From: WS-2 sp036507005
GTDB taxonomy: Bacteria; Eisenbacteria; RBG-16-71-46
Direction of reading: 5' to 3'
DNA: 64,000 nt
Assembly (NCBI GenBank): GCA_036507005.1
Contig: DASXQT010000010.1
Location: 1 to 64,000, forward strand
Program-made: the position numbers and the translations under genes
The notes under the pieces: model-generated
The model's database searches: none
Seen by the model: the letters and a program-made list of their open reading frames with translations, nothing else
What the model was told of the DNA's origin: nothing
In this document: in pieces, positions 42,590 through 51,578 of the stretch
Layout: every line of letters begins with the position of its first letter
Numbering within the stretch: the first letter of the stretch is position 1

Positions 42590-44476
42590 ATGAAGCGCAA
42601 GCGCAGCGAGCCGGGCGATCCGGAGCGCGGCCCGGCCGCGGACCGCGCGGCGGGCACGGAGCCCCGCGCTGCGGCTCCGGCGCCCGTGCCGGGCGCGGGG
42701 CCGGCGCCCGTTCCACCGACGGCCGCGGACCGCGCGGCGGGCGTGCTGGCCGCGGCGCTCGCGCTGCTCGCGGTCGCGCGCCTCGCGCTCGGGCTGCGTC
42801 CCTCGATGTGGCTGTGGGGGCTCGACGCGCTCGCGTTCGTGCCCCCGGTTCCGGGCTGGCTGCTGTGGGCGCTCGCCGCGCTCGCGCTGGTCCCGGCGCT
42901 CGCGCGCCCGGCGGGCGCGGCGCTCGCGCGCGCCGGAGACGCGATCGCCGACCGGCCCGCGCTCGCGAGCTTGGCACTCGGCGCGTTCCTGGCTACGACC
43001 GTGCTCCTGCTTCCCGATCGGCTCGAGCTGGTGGGTGACTACCTGCTGCGGGTCGGGACCGCGCGCGGCCAGATCCCGACCGACACGGTGTTCCCCCAGG
43101 CCCTGCCGCTCGACCTCGCCCTCCACTACACCGTGCCCAGCCTGTTCGCGCACGGCTTCACCGGAGATCCCAACGACGTTTCGCGCGTCCTCGGCGCGAT
43201 CGAGGCCGCGATCCTGGCCGCGCTCGCGGTCGCCTTCGCGCGCGCGCTCCGGCTGCGTGGGGCGGCGGCGGCCGCGGCGGTCGCGACGGTCACCTTCGGC
43301 GGGGCGCTCGGCATGTTCACGGGGTTCGCCAAGGTATTCGGCGAGCTGTGCCTGGTCGCCACCGCCTTCGGCGCCTTCGGCATCACCGCCGTGCGCGACG
43401 GGCGCGGGCTGCTGCCGCTCTCGCTCGCCGTGAGCGCGGGCCTCGTGCTCCACCGCTCGGCGCTCGCGTTCCTGCCGCCGCTCGCCGTGGTGTGGGCGGC
43501 GTGGCTCCGCGCCGACGGCGCGGGCGGAGCGTGGCGGCGCCCGGCCGCGATCGCGGCGCTCGCGCTCCCGCCCGTCACGCTCGCCCTGATGCTGCCGCGC
43601 ATCCGCGCGGCGATCGAGAGCACCGACCGCCTGCACTTCGCGCGCGCGGGCGCGGGGCCGGCGCAGATCCTGGGCGCGGCGTTCCGCGGACTCCACCTCG
43701 CCGACCTCGGGAACCTCCTGCTTCTGCTTTCGCCGCTCGCGCTCGCCGGGATTCCGCTCGCGCTCGCGCTCCCGCCCGCGCTGCGGCGGCGGCCCGAAGC
43801 CCTGGTGCTGCTCGCGCTCGCCGTTCCGTTCGCGGGGCTCCTGCTCTTCGTCCACCCGCGCCAGGGCCAGTTCCGCGACTGGGACGTGTTCACGCCCGCC
43901 GCGGTCGCGCTCTCGCTCCCCGCCGCCTGGCTGATCGGCGAGACGCTGCGCGCGCTGCGCCACGCCTGGCTCGCGGCCGCCGTGGTGCTCGGAACGCTCG
44001 CGCCCGCGGTGCAATGGCTGATGCACAATCACGACCTCGACCGCGGGATGGCGCGGGTCGAGGCCTACATCGCGGGCCCGCCCGCGCGCGGGGACGACGA
44101 GCGCGCCACGCTCCACAACTTCCTCGCGCTGCGCGACGAGGAGTACGGGCGGCTGGACGCCGCGGCGGAGAGCTACGCGCGGGCCGCCGCGCTCGCGCCG
44201 AGCCCGCGCATCCTGCTCGAGTGGTCGCTGGCCGAGACGAATCGCGGGCAGTACGCGAAGGCGCAGGGCATCCTGCGCGGGCTCGTGGAGCGTGCGCCCG
44301 GCCTGATGATGGCGTGGTCGCAGCTCGCCTACGTCTCGTATCAGCTCGGCGACACCGCCGAGTGCGTGCGCGCGGCGCGCGGCGCGCTCCGCATCGACCC
44401 CGGCCTGGCCGAGGCCCGGGGTCTGCTGAGCCGCCTCGCGCCCCCGGAGAGCGCGCATGTCGCGCCCGCTCGCTGA
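42590..44476 (+). CDS. Polytopic membrane protein with TPR tail, paralog 1 of 3 (GT-C-like)
   Basis: A 628-residue protein. After a cytoplasmic Pro/Ala-rich N terminus there are about ten hydrophobic helices, then a C-terminal domain of about 150 residues with TPR-like helices (YGRLDAAAESYARAAALAPSPRILLEW, RGQYAKAQGILRGLVERAPG). Landmarks shared with the next two genes are VGDYLLRVG, FPQALPLDLALHY, GGALGMFTGFAKVFGE, LHRSAL and GQFRDWDVFTPA. The size, early acidic loop and TPR tail recall GT-C-type glycosyltransferases of the PMT/DUF2723 sort, but no catalytic motif is certain. It overlaps the next gene by 20 bases. Confidence 0.7.
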   Translation: MKRKRSEPGDPERGPAADRAAGTEPRAAAPAPVPGAGPAPVPPTAADRAAGVLAAALALLAVARLALGLRPSMWLWGLDALAFVPPVPGWLLWALAALALVPALARPAGAALARAGDAIADRPALASLALGAFLATTVLLLPDRLELVGDYLLRVGTARGQIPTDTVFPQALPLDLALHYTVPSLFAHGFTGDPNDVSRVLGAIEAAILAALAVAFARALRLRGAAAAAAVATVTFGGALGMFTGFAKVFGELCLVATAFGAFGITAVRDGRGLLPLSLAVSAGLVLHRSALAFLPPLAVVWAAWLRADGAGGAWRRPAAIAALALPPVTLALMLPRIRAAIESTDRLHFARAGAGPAQILGAAFRGLHLADLGNLLLLLSPLALAGIPLALALPPALRRRPEALVLLALAVPFAGLLLFVHPRQGQFRDWDVFTPAAVALSLPAAWLIGETLRALRHAWLAAAVVLGTLAPAVQWLMHNHDLDRGMARVEAYIAGPPARGDDERATLHNFLALRDEEYGRLDAAAESYARAAALAPSPRILLEWSLAETNRGQYAKAQGILRGLVERAPGLMMAWSQLAYVSYQLGDTAECVRAARGALRIDPGLAEARGLLSRLAPPESAHVAPAR

Positions 44477-46304
44477 GACGCGGCCCGGCGCCGCGCGCGC
44501 GCGGGCCGCGGGCGCGCGCGGGGCGCTGCCCGCCGAGCCATCGCGACTCGATTCCGCGGCCGCCGGGCGCGCCGCGCTCGCCGCATGGGCCGCGCTCGTC
44601 GCGCTCGCCGGGGCGCGCGCGGCGCTCGCCTTCGCCCCCTCGACCTGGGCGTGGAGCCTGGCGCTGCTGCGCTTCCTGCCGCCCGTGCCGGGCTGGGGAC
44701 TGTGGGCGCTTTCGGCCGTGACGCTCCTGCCCGCCGTCGCGCGGCTCGCCGCTCCGGCGGGCGCGCGCTTGGGCGACGCGGCGGCGCGTGCGCCCGCGCT
44801 CGCGGCTGCGGCGTGGGCCGCGGGCGGCGCGGCGTTGGCGTGGAGCCTTCCCGACCGCGCCGGGTTCGTCGGCGACTTCCTGCTGCGCGAGAACACCCTC
44901 GCCACCCAGGGCGTGTCGCTCGCGGAGTGGTATCCGCAGGCGCTCCCCCTGGACCTCGCGATCCACCACCACTTCGCCCGCGCGCTCATGCTCGCGACCG
45001 GCGCGACCGCGGCCGACGCGGGGCGGCTGATCGGCGCCGGCGACGCCGCGCTCATGGGCTGGCTCGCCGCGCTCTTCGCGCGTGAGCTCGCGCTGCGCGG
45101 GGCGGCCTCGTTCGCCGCGAGCGCCGCGGTGTTCGGGACCGGAGCGCTCACGCTCTTCACCGGCTACAACAAGGCGTTTGCCGAGATGACGCTGCTGGTC
45201 GCGGCGATCGGCATCCTCGGCCTCGGCGCCGCGCGCACCGGGCGCGGGCTCGTGCCCCTGCTCGCCGTCGCGGCCGCGGGCCTCACGCTCCACCGCTCGG
45301 CGCTCGGCGTCCTGCCCGCGCTCGCGCTCGCGTGCGGGTGGGCGCTGCGCGCGGGCGGCCGCGCGGCGCTGAGGCGGCCCGCGACCTGGGTCGCGCTCGC
45401 GCTGCCCATCGTGTCGCTCGCGTTCATGGTGCCGCGCATCGTCCACATCGTGCGCCACGTGGACCCGATCCACTTCACGCCCGCCGAGCCGGGACGGAGC
45501 GCCCTGGCCTCCGCGTTCGCGGGCGCGCGCCCCGCCGACATGCTGAACCTGATCGTGATGCTGGCGCCGCTCGCGCCCGTGGCCCTGGCCGCCGCCTTTG
45601 CGCTCGGCCCCGCGCTGCGCCGGCGCGAGGTCGCGCTGCTCGTGGCACTCGCCGCTCCCTTCGTTGCGCTCATCCCGTTCCTCCACGCGCAGCAGGGCCT
45701 GTTCCGCGACTGGGACGACTTCGCCGCGGGCGGCATGGGCGCAACGCTGCTCTCCGCGTGGATCCTGGCCGAGACCCTGCGCGCCGCGCGCGCGCGTTCG
45801 TGGCTCGCGGTGCCGCTCGCGCTCGCGGCGCTCGCCCCCAGCGCGCAGTGGCTCGTGCACCACACCCAGCCGGAGCGCGCGCTCGCGCGGGTGCGCGCGT
45901 TCGTGGAGGAGCCGCCGTCGCGCACCTCGTTCGAGCGCGCGATGACCTGGCAGTATCTCGGCATGACCTACCTCGCCATGCACCGCGGCCCGGAGGCTGC
46001 GGACGCCTACGCGCACGCCGCCGAGCTGCTGCCGAGCCCGTACATCCTGCGCCAGCTCGGCATCGCCCAGTCGCTCGCGCGCCGCTACGGGAGCGCCGTC
46101 CGGACGTTCCGCACGCTCCTCGAGCGCGTGCCCGGCGACATCACCGCGCTGCGAGGGCTGATGCTGATGAGCCTTCCCGGCCACGACACCGCCCAGGCGC
46201 GCGCCGCCGCCGAATCGCTGCTGCGCGTCTCGCCGCGGGATCCGCAGGCGATGGAGTTGCTGCGCCAGCTCGAGCGCGGGATCGGCAATGCGCGGCCGCG
46301 GTAG
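44457..46304 (+). CDS. Polytopic membrane protein with TPR tail, paralog 2 of 3 (GT-C-like)
   Basis: A 615-residue paralog with the same architecture: FVGDFLLRENTL, YPQALPLDLAIHHHF, GTGALTLFTGYNKAFAEM, TLHRSALGVLPAL, QGLFRDWDDFAAGG, and a periplasm-to-cytoplasm transition before AQWLVHHTQPERALARV. The TPR-like tail includes GPEAADAYAHAAELLPSPYILRQLG and ends VSPRDPQAMELLRQLERG. It starts within the previous gene and overlaps the next by 17 bases; the three are one transcript. Confidence 0.7.
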   Translation: MSRPLAETRPGAARARAAGARGALPAEPSRLDSAAAGRAALAAWAALVALAGARAALAFAPSTWAWSLALLRFLPPVPGWGLWALSAVTLLPAVARLAAPAGARLGDAAARAPALAAAAWAAGGAALAWSLPDRAGFVGDFLLRENTLATQGVSLAEWYPQALPLDLAIHHHFARALMLATGATAADAGRLIGAGDAALMGWLAALFARELALRGAASFAASAAVFGTGALTLFTGYNKAFAEMTLLVAAIGILGLGAARTGRGLVPLLAVAAAGLTLHRSALGVLPALALACGWALRAGGRAALRRPATWVALALPIVSLAFMVPRIVHIVRHVDPIHFTPAEPGRSALASAFAGARPADMLNLIVMLAPLAPVALAAAFALGPALRRREVALLVALAAPFVALIPFLHAQQGLFRDWDDFAAGGMGATLLSAWILAETLRAARARSWLAVPLALAALAPSAQWLVHHTQPERALARVRAFVEEPPSRTSFERAMTWQYLGMTYLAMHRGPEAADAYAHAAELLPSPYILRQLGIAQSLARRYGSAVRTFRTLLERVPGDITALRGLMLMSLPGHDTAQARAAAESLLRVSPRDPQAMELLRQLERGIGNARPR

Positions 46305-48084
46305 AGGCGCGGCGCCAGCCCGCGCGACGCCGGCCGCCGCGCCCGAGGCGGCCGCGCGCGCCGCGTCGGCGCTCTGGTGGGTGCTCGCGATCTCCGCGGT
46401 CGCGCGGCTCGCGCTGGCGTTCGTTCCCTCGATGTGGCTCTGGGGCCTCAACGTTCAGCGCTTCCTCGCGACGGCGGCGGCGTGGGCGCCATGGGCGGCC
46501 GCCGCGCTGGCGCTTCATCCCGCGGTCGCCCGGGCGCTCCTCCCCGCGCTCGCGCGCGCGGGCAATGCGCTCGCCCGCCCGCGCGGAGTGGTGGTGGCGG
46601 CGCTCCTCGCCGCGATCCTCGTGCTCGCTCTGCCGGACCGCGTGCGGTTCGTCGGCGACTTCCTGCTGCGTCAGGGTACCGTGGAGCAGGCGGGGCGGCC
46701 CGCCGTGCTCTTCCCCCAGGCGCTGCCACTCGACGTGCTCCTCCACTACACGCTGCCGCGCACGCTGGTCGACATGCACCTGCTCGCCGCCAACGGCGCC
46801 GCGCGCGCGCTCGGGGCGCTCGAAGCCGCGCTGCTCGCCGCGCTGGCTGTCGCGTTCGCCCGGGGGCTGGCGATGCGCGACGCGGCGGCGCTCGCCACCG
46901 CCGCCGTCGTGTTCTTTGGTGGCACGCTCACCATGTTCACCGGGCTCGGCAAGGCATTCACCGAGATGGTGCTGCTGGTCGCCGCTCTCGGCGTCTTCGG
47001 CCTGCGCGTGCTGCGTGAGCGGCGGGGGCTCCTGCCGCTGGCCGCGACCCTCGCCGCCGGGCTCGCCCTCCACCGCTCGGCGCTCGGGCTCGTGCCCGCC
47101 GCGGCCCTCGCGTTCGCCTGGGGCGCGAGGCCGCATGCGGCCGAGGGCGAGGCGGTCCTCCGCCATCCGAAGGCGGAGTGGCTCACCGCCGTCTCGATCG
47201 CGGTCCTCGCGCTCGCCGTGATGCTGCCGCGCATCGTCGCCACCATCCTGCGCTGGGACCCGATCCATCTCACTCCCCCCGAGGTGCGGGAGCAGGGCGT
47301 GGTGCGCGCCGCGTTCGCCGGCACGCGGCCCGCCGACCTGCTGAGCCTGGTCACCGCGCTCTCGCCGCTCGCGCTCGCGATCCCGCCGGTCGCGATCCTG
47401 CTCGGGCGCATCCCCGGTCGCGGGCGCGAGCTGGCGCTGCTCTCGGCGCTCGCCGTGCCCTTCGTGCTCAGCATGCCCCTGCTTCATCCCGCGCAGGGGC
47501 TGTTTCGAGATTGGGACGACTTCGCCGGCGCCGGGGAGGCGCTCTCGCTCGTCGCCGCGTGGCTCGTGGCCGAGACCCTGCGCGCGGCCCCTGGCCGCGC
47601 GTGGCTCGCGAGCGGCGTGACGCTCGCGGCCACCACCGCCGCGCTTCAGTGGCTCGCGCACTTCACGGACATCGAGCGCGGGCTAACGCGGGTCGAGGCG
47701 TTCATGAGCGAGCCGCCGCGGCGCACCGACGTCGAGCGCGGCAAGACCTGGGACTACCTCGGCATCCGCAACTTCCGTCTCGAGCGCTGGGACGCCGCCG
47801 CCCGCGCGTTCGCCCGCGCCGCCGAGACCTCGCCCAGCCCGCGCATCCTGCTCGAGTGGGGCACCGCCGAGCTGCGCCGGGGCGACTTCCGCGCCGCGCA
47901 GCCCCTGTTCCGGCGCGTGATCGCGGCGAACCCGAAGGACGTCCACGCCTGGTCCGGGCTCGCCGCCGCCGCCATGGCGCTCGACCAGCGCGACGAGGCG
48001 CGGCGCGCGGCCGAGGAGGTGCTGCGGCTCAGTCCTGGCGATGCGTTCGCGCGGCGGACGCTGGAGCGGCTCGGCGCGCCGTAA
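46288..48084 (+). CDS. Polytopic membrane protein with TPR tail, paralog 3 of 3 (GT-C-like)
   Basis: A 598-residue paralog. Shared motifs: FVGDFLLRQGTV, FPQALPLDVLLHY, GGTLTMFTGLGKAFTEM, ALHRSALGLVPAA, IVATILRWDPIHLTPPEV (closest to paralog 2), QGLFRDWDDFAGAG and LQWLAHFTDIERGLTRVEAF. The tail has two or three TPR-like units (ERWDAAARAFARAAETSPSPRILLEWG, GDFRAAQPLFRRVIAANPKD). The N terminus is shorter than in paralog 1. A hairpin at 48114 lies just after its stop. Confidence 0.7.
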   Translation: MRGRGRGAAPARATPAAAPEAAARAASALWWVLAISAVARLALAFVPSMWLWGLNVQRFLATAAAWAPWAAAALALHPAVARALLPALARAGNALARPRGVVVAALLAAILVLALPDRVRFVGDFLLRQGTVEQAGRPAVLFPQALPLDVLLHYTLPRTLVDMHLLAANGAARALGALEAALLAALAVAFARGLAMRDAAALATAAVVFFGGTLTMFTGLGKAFTEMVLLVAALGVFGLRVLRERRGLLPLAATLAAGLALHRSALGLVPAAALAFAWGARPHAAEGEAVLRHPKAEWLTAVSIAVLALAVMLPRIVATILRWDPIHLTPPEVREQGVVRAAFAGTRPADLLSLVTALSPLALAIPPVAILLGRIPGRGRELALLSALAVPFVLSMPLLHPAQGLFRDWDDFAGAGEALSLVAAWLVAETLRAAPGRAWLASGVTLAATTAALQWLAHFTDIERGLTRVEAFMSEPPRRTDVERGKTWDYLGIRNFRLERWDAAARAFARAAETSPSPRILLEWGTAELRRGDFRAAQPLFRRVIAANPKDVHAWSGLAAAAMALDQRDEARRAAEEVLRLSPGDAFARRTLERLGAP

Positions 48085-48113
48085 GCCCGCGCGTCACCGA
48101 TTCCAAACAGGGA

Positions 48114-48143
48114 CGCCCCCGAGTCCTTTCAAGCCCGGGGGCG
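48114..48143 (+). terminator. Possible terminator hairpin after the three-gene cluster
   Basis: An 8-base stem (48114-48121 with 48136-48143) and a 14-base loop; no T run follows. It marks the end of the GC-rich operon before the accessory island. Confidence 0.4.
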
Positions 48144-48163
48144 CCTGGTGATCGAGTCCAGCT

Positions 48164-48289
48164 CTAGACCGCAGCGGCCGGCTGCTCGGCGCCGTCCTCG
48201 ATGGTGTGGTGAGGGAGCGCGCGAAGCTCGACCTCGGTCAGCTCGAGGCCGAGACGCCGCTGGGGGTCGAATCCCGGGGGACCTTTCAA
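48164..48289 (-). CDS. Possible small protein or gene remnant (41 residues)
   Basis: From TTG 48289 to TAG 48164 the minus strand reads KGPPGFDPQRRLGLELTEVE and then LRALPHHTIEDGAEQPAAAV. The amino-acid usage looks protein-like, with an acidic helix, but there is no good ribosome site and no upstream coding region, so it may be the 3' end of a lost gene at the island border. No family recognised. Confidence 0.25.
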   Translation of the reverse strand: MKGPPGFDPQRRLGLELTEVELRALPHHTIEDGAEQPAAAV

Positions 48290-48378
48290 GGCGGGAAGAT
48301 GTCGGGGCCGGAGTAGAAGGTGCTACGCTCCGTAGCGCAATCGTAACACCCACGTTGAGTCTGTGCAGGAGACCGAGC

Positions 48379-49188
48379 ATGGCCCCATCGGTGATTGATT
48401 CGCTTCAGGGAGTGGTCGTCCATCAAGAGGCCCTGATTCTCGCCCTCAATCATCGTGTCGACTCGCTGCTGGCCGCCGTTCCCGACACCGTGCGAGACAC
48501 CATCTGGGCTGGTTTCATGGACCAGCGACCACATGGACTCGGAATCGCGCCAAAGGACGTGATCGGATGGGTGGTGACTGCTGCCGGCATTTTCGCGGCA
48601 GGCTGGGTCGCGCGGACTGGCTGGAATCGATCAGACAGTGCGGGACGCCGTTTGCAGAAGGATCGTCACGAAACCGAAGAACGGAGGATGCGCGAGCAAC
48701 TCGTGCTTCGGATCCGCGGAACACTGGAGACGATGAGAGCCACCGCCGCGTCGACGCTGAAGAAGGACGCCACTCACCCGATCAATCCAGAGACCATGAA
48801 CAACATCCTCGTCGCCTGGAAGCGCTTCGACCGCGTGTCGGACAACTTGTGGCTGCTCAATGACCTCGTGATGCAGGACCGGATCGAGACAATCACGGAG
48901 TTCGGGCGCATGACTGCCGAAAAGATCAGGGAGGACGAGCAGCGGTTCCGCGAGACCCGCGTACTCCTAGGGCAGAGGTCTCCGGAGGCGTTGATTGTCC
49001 ACCCCTCGCTCGTCACGCGGGCCGTGGACCAGCGCACAAAGCTGCTGACGGTCGTGACGAAGCTCCGTGACACGACAGCTGGGCTTCTGATCGATTTCAA
49101 CGCCAAATGGCCGCCGGTGGCCGGGCACACTGAGCGCACCGAACCCGAAACTAGCAGCGACGAAATGCCTCCGGTCAATCCGAGCTAG
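48379..49188 (+). CDS. Single-pass membrane protein of unknown function (accessory island)
   Basis: A 269-residue protein. A short helical N terminus is followed by one membrane helix (DVIGWVVTAAGIFAAGWVA, about residues 62-80), then a charged, mostly helical cytoplasmic domain (RRLQKDRHETEERRMREQLV, KRFDRVSDNLWLLNDLVMQD). Base composition is visibly lower in GC than in the flanking genes and codon use is looser (AAT, ACA, AGA), which suggests acquisition. Its stop overlaps the stop of the opposite-strand gene by four bases. No family recognised; the topology resembles sensor or effector proteins of mobile islands. Confidence 0.6.
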   Translation: MAPSVIDSLQGVVVHQEALILALNHRVDSLLAAVPDTVRDTIWAGFMDQRPHGLGIAPKDVIGWVVTAAGIFAAGWVARTGWNRSDSAGRRLQKDRHETEERRMREQLVLRIRGTLETMRATAASTLKKDATHPINPETMNNILVAWKRFDRVSDNLWLLNDLVMQDRIETITEFGRMTAEKIREDEQRFRETRVLLGQRSPEALIVHPSLVTRAVDQRTKLLTVVTKLRDTTAGLLIDFNAKWPPVAGHTERTEPETSSDEMPPVNPS

Positions 49189-49757
49189 CGCCGGACCCCG
49201 CGTGAGCGTGACCGTCGGGGAAACCATTGAAGAAAGAGAGGGCCACGGTAGGCGTCCAACTTTCGGCGCAGCGTGTAGAGATCCCCGATTGCCGTGAGGA
49301 ACGGCATCGTGCCGAGGGACGAGATGCCCGCTGGAAGCAACGACGTCGGGCTGCCCTCGGGCACAAATGGCAGTTGGGCGGGCTTGTAGTTCTGCTGTTG
49401 CCAGTAGGCGGTCGAGTAGGCGCTCTTGATCTTGTCTCGGATCTCCATCTCGAGCGGCGGGTTCTCGAGTTCAGAGACGCGGGCTTCCGAATCGACAAGT
49501 TCCTTTAGCCACGTAACGCACTGAGACAGGTGCCAAGGCTGGTAATACTGAGCCTGCATCTTCTGTTGGTTCTCAGCTTCCTTCAATCCGTCGGAGATCT
49601 TTCCGAAGTAGTGGTGCAGGTGGCGAGCTGTAGTCTGACGCCTTACGGCTCGTTGAAACCAGTGCCGGAAGTAGATGGCGTACACACTCACGGCTGCGCC
49701 ACCGATGAACGCTGTGATCGTCTTTGGCGTTATCCAAGCGGATAGCCACGACGGCAT
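49185..49757 (-). CDS. N-terminally anchored membrane protein of unknown function (accessory island)
   Basis: A 190-residue protein with one membrane helix near the N terminus (TITAFIGGAAVSVYAIYF), then a soluble helical domain (GKISDGLKEAENQQKMQAQYY, HLSQCVTWLKELVDSEARVS) and a basic C terminus (RRSRSRGVRR). Low GC like its neighbours. It is convergent with the 48379 gene. No family recognised. Confidence 0.6.
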   Translation of the reverse strand: MPSWLSAWITPKTITAFIGGAAVSVYAIYFRHWFQRAVRRQTTARHLHHYFGKISDGLKEAENQQKMQAQYYQPWHLSQCVTWLKELVDSEARVSELENPPLEMEIRDKIKSAYSTAYWQQQNYKPAQLPFVPEGSPTSLLPAGISSLGTMPFLTAIGDLYTLRRKLDAYRGPLFLQWFPRRSRSRGVRR

Positions 49758-50078
49758 TGTGTTCGCTCCTCCTTGATCGCATACGCCCCCTTTCCCACTG
49801 AGAGCGCAGCTTCGAAAGATGGCGGCGAATGAGCCTCGTTAGTTGGCGTTCCAGAGCAGGCCGTAGACCAAGTCGACTGAGCGTGGGTGGGCCTGGCTTT
49901 TGTCTACCCTCGAACTTCAGCCGGTTTTGGTGACGCGGACTCGCTGACGACCGCTAGAGACTGTTTGGGCAACAAGAGTCGGCCGCGGGATGCAGCCGCG
50001 ACCAGCTTCTGGCTTCGAAACGGAGTTTTCGTGCTCTGCATCAGCATGCGTTCAGCGTGGCAGGTCCATGGGCGTCGT
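49758..50078. other. Intergenic region within the accessory island
   Basis: About 320 bases of moderate GC between two minus-strand genes. It should hold the promoter of the 49185 gene. I see no convincing gene, terminator or RNA. Confidence 0.3.
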
Positions 50079-50780
50079 CTAGGGTGACTTGTCCACAGGC
50101 GCCCGTGAGTCCACGATCGACAGCAGATGGCTCGCGAGGATGATCATCTCAACCGACTCCTTCGGTTGAAGGTCGATCGGACGATGACTGTGTGGGTTCT
50201 TGTACGATCCGATTGCCCCGACAAAGAGGTCTCGCAGCGCCTGTCGCTCGCCACCCTCGCGATCCATGTTAGTCAGCGGACCGCCTTCGGGATTGAACGC
50301 CGCCTTCATAAGGGCGACACCGATGTCCTTGTCATGGAAACCGCCGGCCGCGCGCACCGAAATCTCGACCTCCCGGAACGCCTCAAACACCGCGTTCTGG
50401 TAATCCCCGCGAGCAAATGCCTTCCAAACACGACTCAGAAGCTTCGGATGGAGCAGGTCTTTCGAAAGGAGGGTCGCGAGGCGCATATCAGCAAACGACC
50501 CCGCAGCAGCGGCCTTGCCTTTCTTCGAGACGGAGTACCAGTCGTCAGTGGACCTCGTGAGGAAGCCCTGGGCTTCGAGAATGCTCCAAGCTCCCAGGAA
50601 GAGCTGCTCGACCCACTCTTCGCGGCCGAATGCTCTCCAACAGTCTCCCCGGAAGTTGTAACGGTTGAGCTTGGCCCTGTTCTCTTCGCTGGTCACGAGG
50701 AAACGTAGCAGCGCTTCGGAAATGTCCTCAGGCGCCAGTTCACGTACCACGGCGACTGGAAAGCTCACTTGCAAGGTCAT
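50079..50780 (-). CDS. TIGR02391 (Hypoth_Ymh) family protein
   Basis: A 233-residue protein taken from ATG 50780, which has AGGAAGG nine bases upstream; an in-frame start at 50888 would overlap the integrase relic. The N-terminal half looks like a winged-helix module (WSILEAQGFLTRSTDDWYSVSKKG). The C-terminal half is the Ymh/TIGR02391 domain: LLHPKLLSRVWKAFARGDYQ, AVFEAFREVEISVRAAGG, GVALMKAAFNPEGG and GSYKNPHSHRP, a pattern compatible with a HEPN-like fold. The family is frequent in phage- and defence-related islands; a nuclease or abortive-infection role is possible but unproven. Confidence 0.75.
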   Translation of the reverse strand: MTLQVSFPVAVVRELAPEDISEALLRFLVTSEENRAKLNRYNFRGDCWRAFGREEWVEQLFLGAWSILEAQGFLTRSTDDWYSVSKKGKAAAAGSFADMRLATLLSKDLLHPKLLSRVWKAFARGDYQNAVFEAFREVEISVRAAGGFHDKDIGVALMKAAFNPEGGPLTNMDREGGERQALRDLFVGAIGSYKNPHSHRPIDLQPKESVEMIILASHLLSIVDSRAPVDKSP

Positions 50781-50859
50781 CTCTAGGGCCTTCCTGACAC
50801 CGACCCTCCTTCGGGGGGGCCCTGTACCGGTTCGTGGAGGCTCGGGAAGGATAGTTCCG

Positions 50860-51436
50860 ATGCCGAAACGACCAAAAAACATGGTCAAACACGGGAGAAT
50901 GTACTACTTCCGCGACAAGGCCGGCGGGCGTGATCGCCGCGTCTCCGCCCCCGGAACGATTACGGCGAAGCACTCGTCCGGTTTCGATCTTTGAAACGCG
51001 GTCGCCGTTCCCGCGGCGACTGCCGAGGATTCAGGAGCGACCGCCGGATCGACTGAGCGACGGCGAGATCGAGCGGGTGTTCTCGCTCGAGGATCCGTAC
51101 GGGTTCATCGGACGATTCCTGGTCGGCACTGGCCTGCGGTGGGGCGAGCTGACAAGGGCCCGGTCTTCTGATGTCTCGGGCAGCCGGCTCCGCCCCTTGC
51201 GGAACGCGGACGGCTTCAATGTCCAGATTCGCGGGCGGGCAGGGATTCCGGGCTTCAATGCTCACCAGCTTCGGCACACATTCGCGTGCGGGTAGCTGGA
51301 TGCTGGCGGAAGTCTGGCCGCTCTTCAGGAAATCCTCGGGATCGCCTCGATCGTGACGACGCAGCGTTACGGCCGTCTCGGCGAGGCGCACGCGCAGGCC
51401 GAAGCAGCACGATTGCAGGGGACGGCACCTCTCTAA
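50860..51436 (+). pseudogene. Decayed tyrosine recombinase (phage integrase)
   Basis: Pieces of one integrase lie in order but in different frames. ATG 50860 gives MPKRPKNMVKHGRMYYFRDK ending GRDRRVS; a shift near 50950 continues NDYGEALVRFRSLKRG in another frame. From about 51010 a third frame gives RLSDGEIERVFSLED and TGLRWGELTRA (catalytic Arg region). HQLRHTFACG (HxLRH) meets an in-frame TAG at 51293-51295, followed by LDAGGSLAALQEILG and TTQRYGRL with the catalytic Tyr. Most of the core-binding domain is missing. The gene cannot make an active integrase; it marks a former mobile element. Confidence 0.88.
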
Positions 51437-51455
51437 GTCGTGTACCTACGGCCCC

Positions 51456-51500
51456 GGAGAGGTGCGAGAGCGGCTGAATCGCGCGGTCTCGAAAACCGCC
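51456..51500 (+). pseudogene. tRNA-Ser(CGA) 5' half
   Basis: 45 bases form the 5' acceptor strand (GGAGAGG), the D arm (GCGAGAGCGGCTGAATCGC) and a complete anticodon arm, GCGGT-CTCGAAA-ACCGC, with anticodon CGA. The sequence after 51500 has neither a long variable arm nor a T arm, and no CCTCTCC acceptor partner follows. The tRNA is thus cut right after the anticodon stem, 20 bases past the integrase relic. It probably records an attachment-site recombination. Confidence 0.72.
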
Positions 51501-51578
51501 CAAGAGGACAGATTCGTTCGCCCATGGCCTGCCGACGCCTCCGCCTGCTCGCCGACGCCGCGCCTAGCGGCGGGCGCC

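Noticed and set aside
42101..46451. Very long antisense frames across the tandem membrane genes
   Set aside because: Compositional shadows: Arg/Gly/Glu-rich translation with no membrane helices or motifs, opposite to three well-supported paralogs.
48268..48288. T-arm-like ggtcgaatccc at the left border of the island as the missing 3' half of tRNA-Ser
   Set aside because: It lacks one T of the GTTCGAATC loop and has no acceptor CCTCTCC or CCA nearby.
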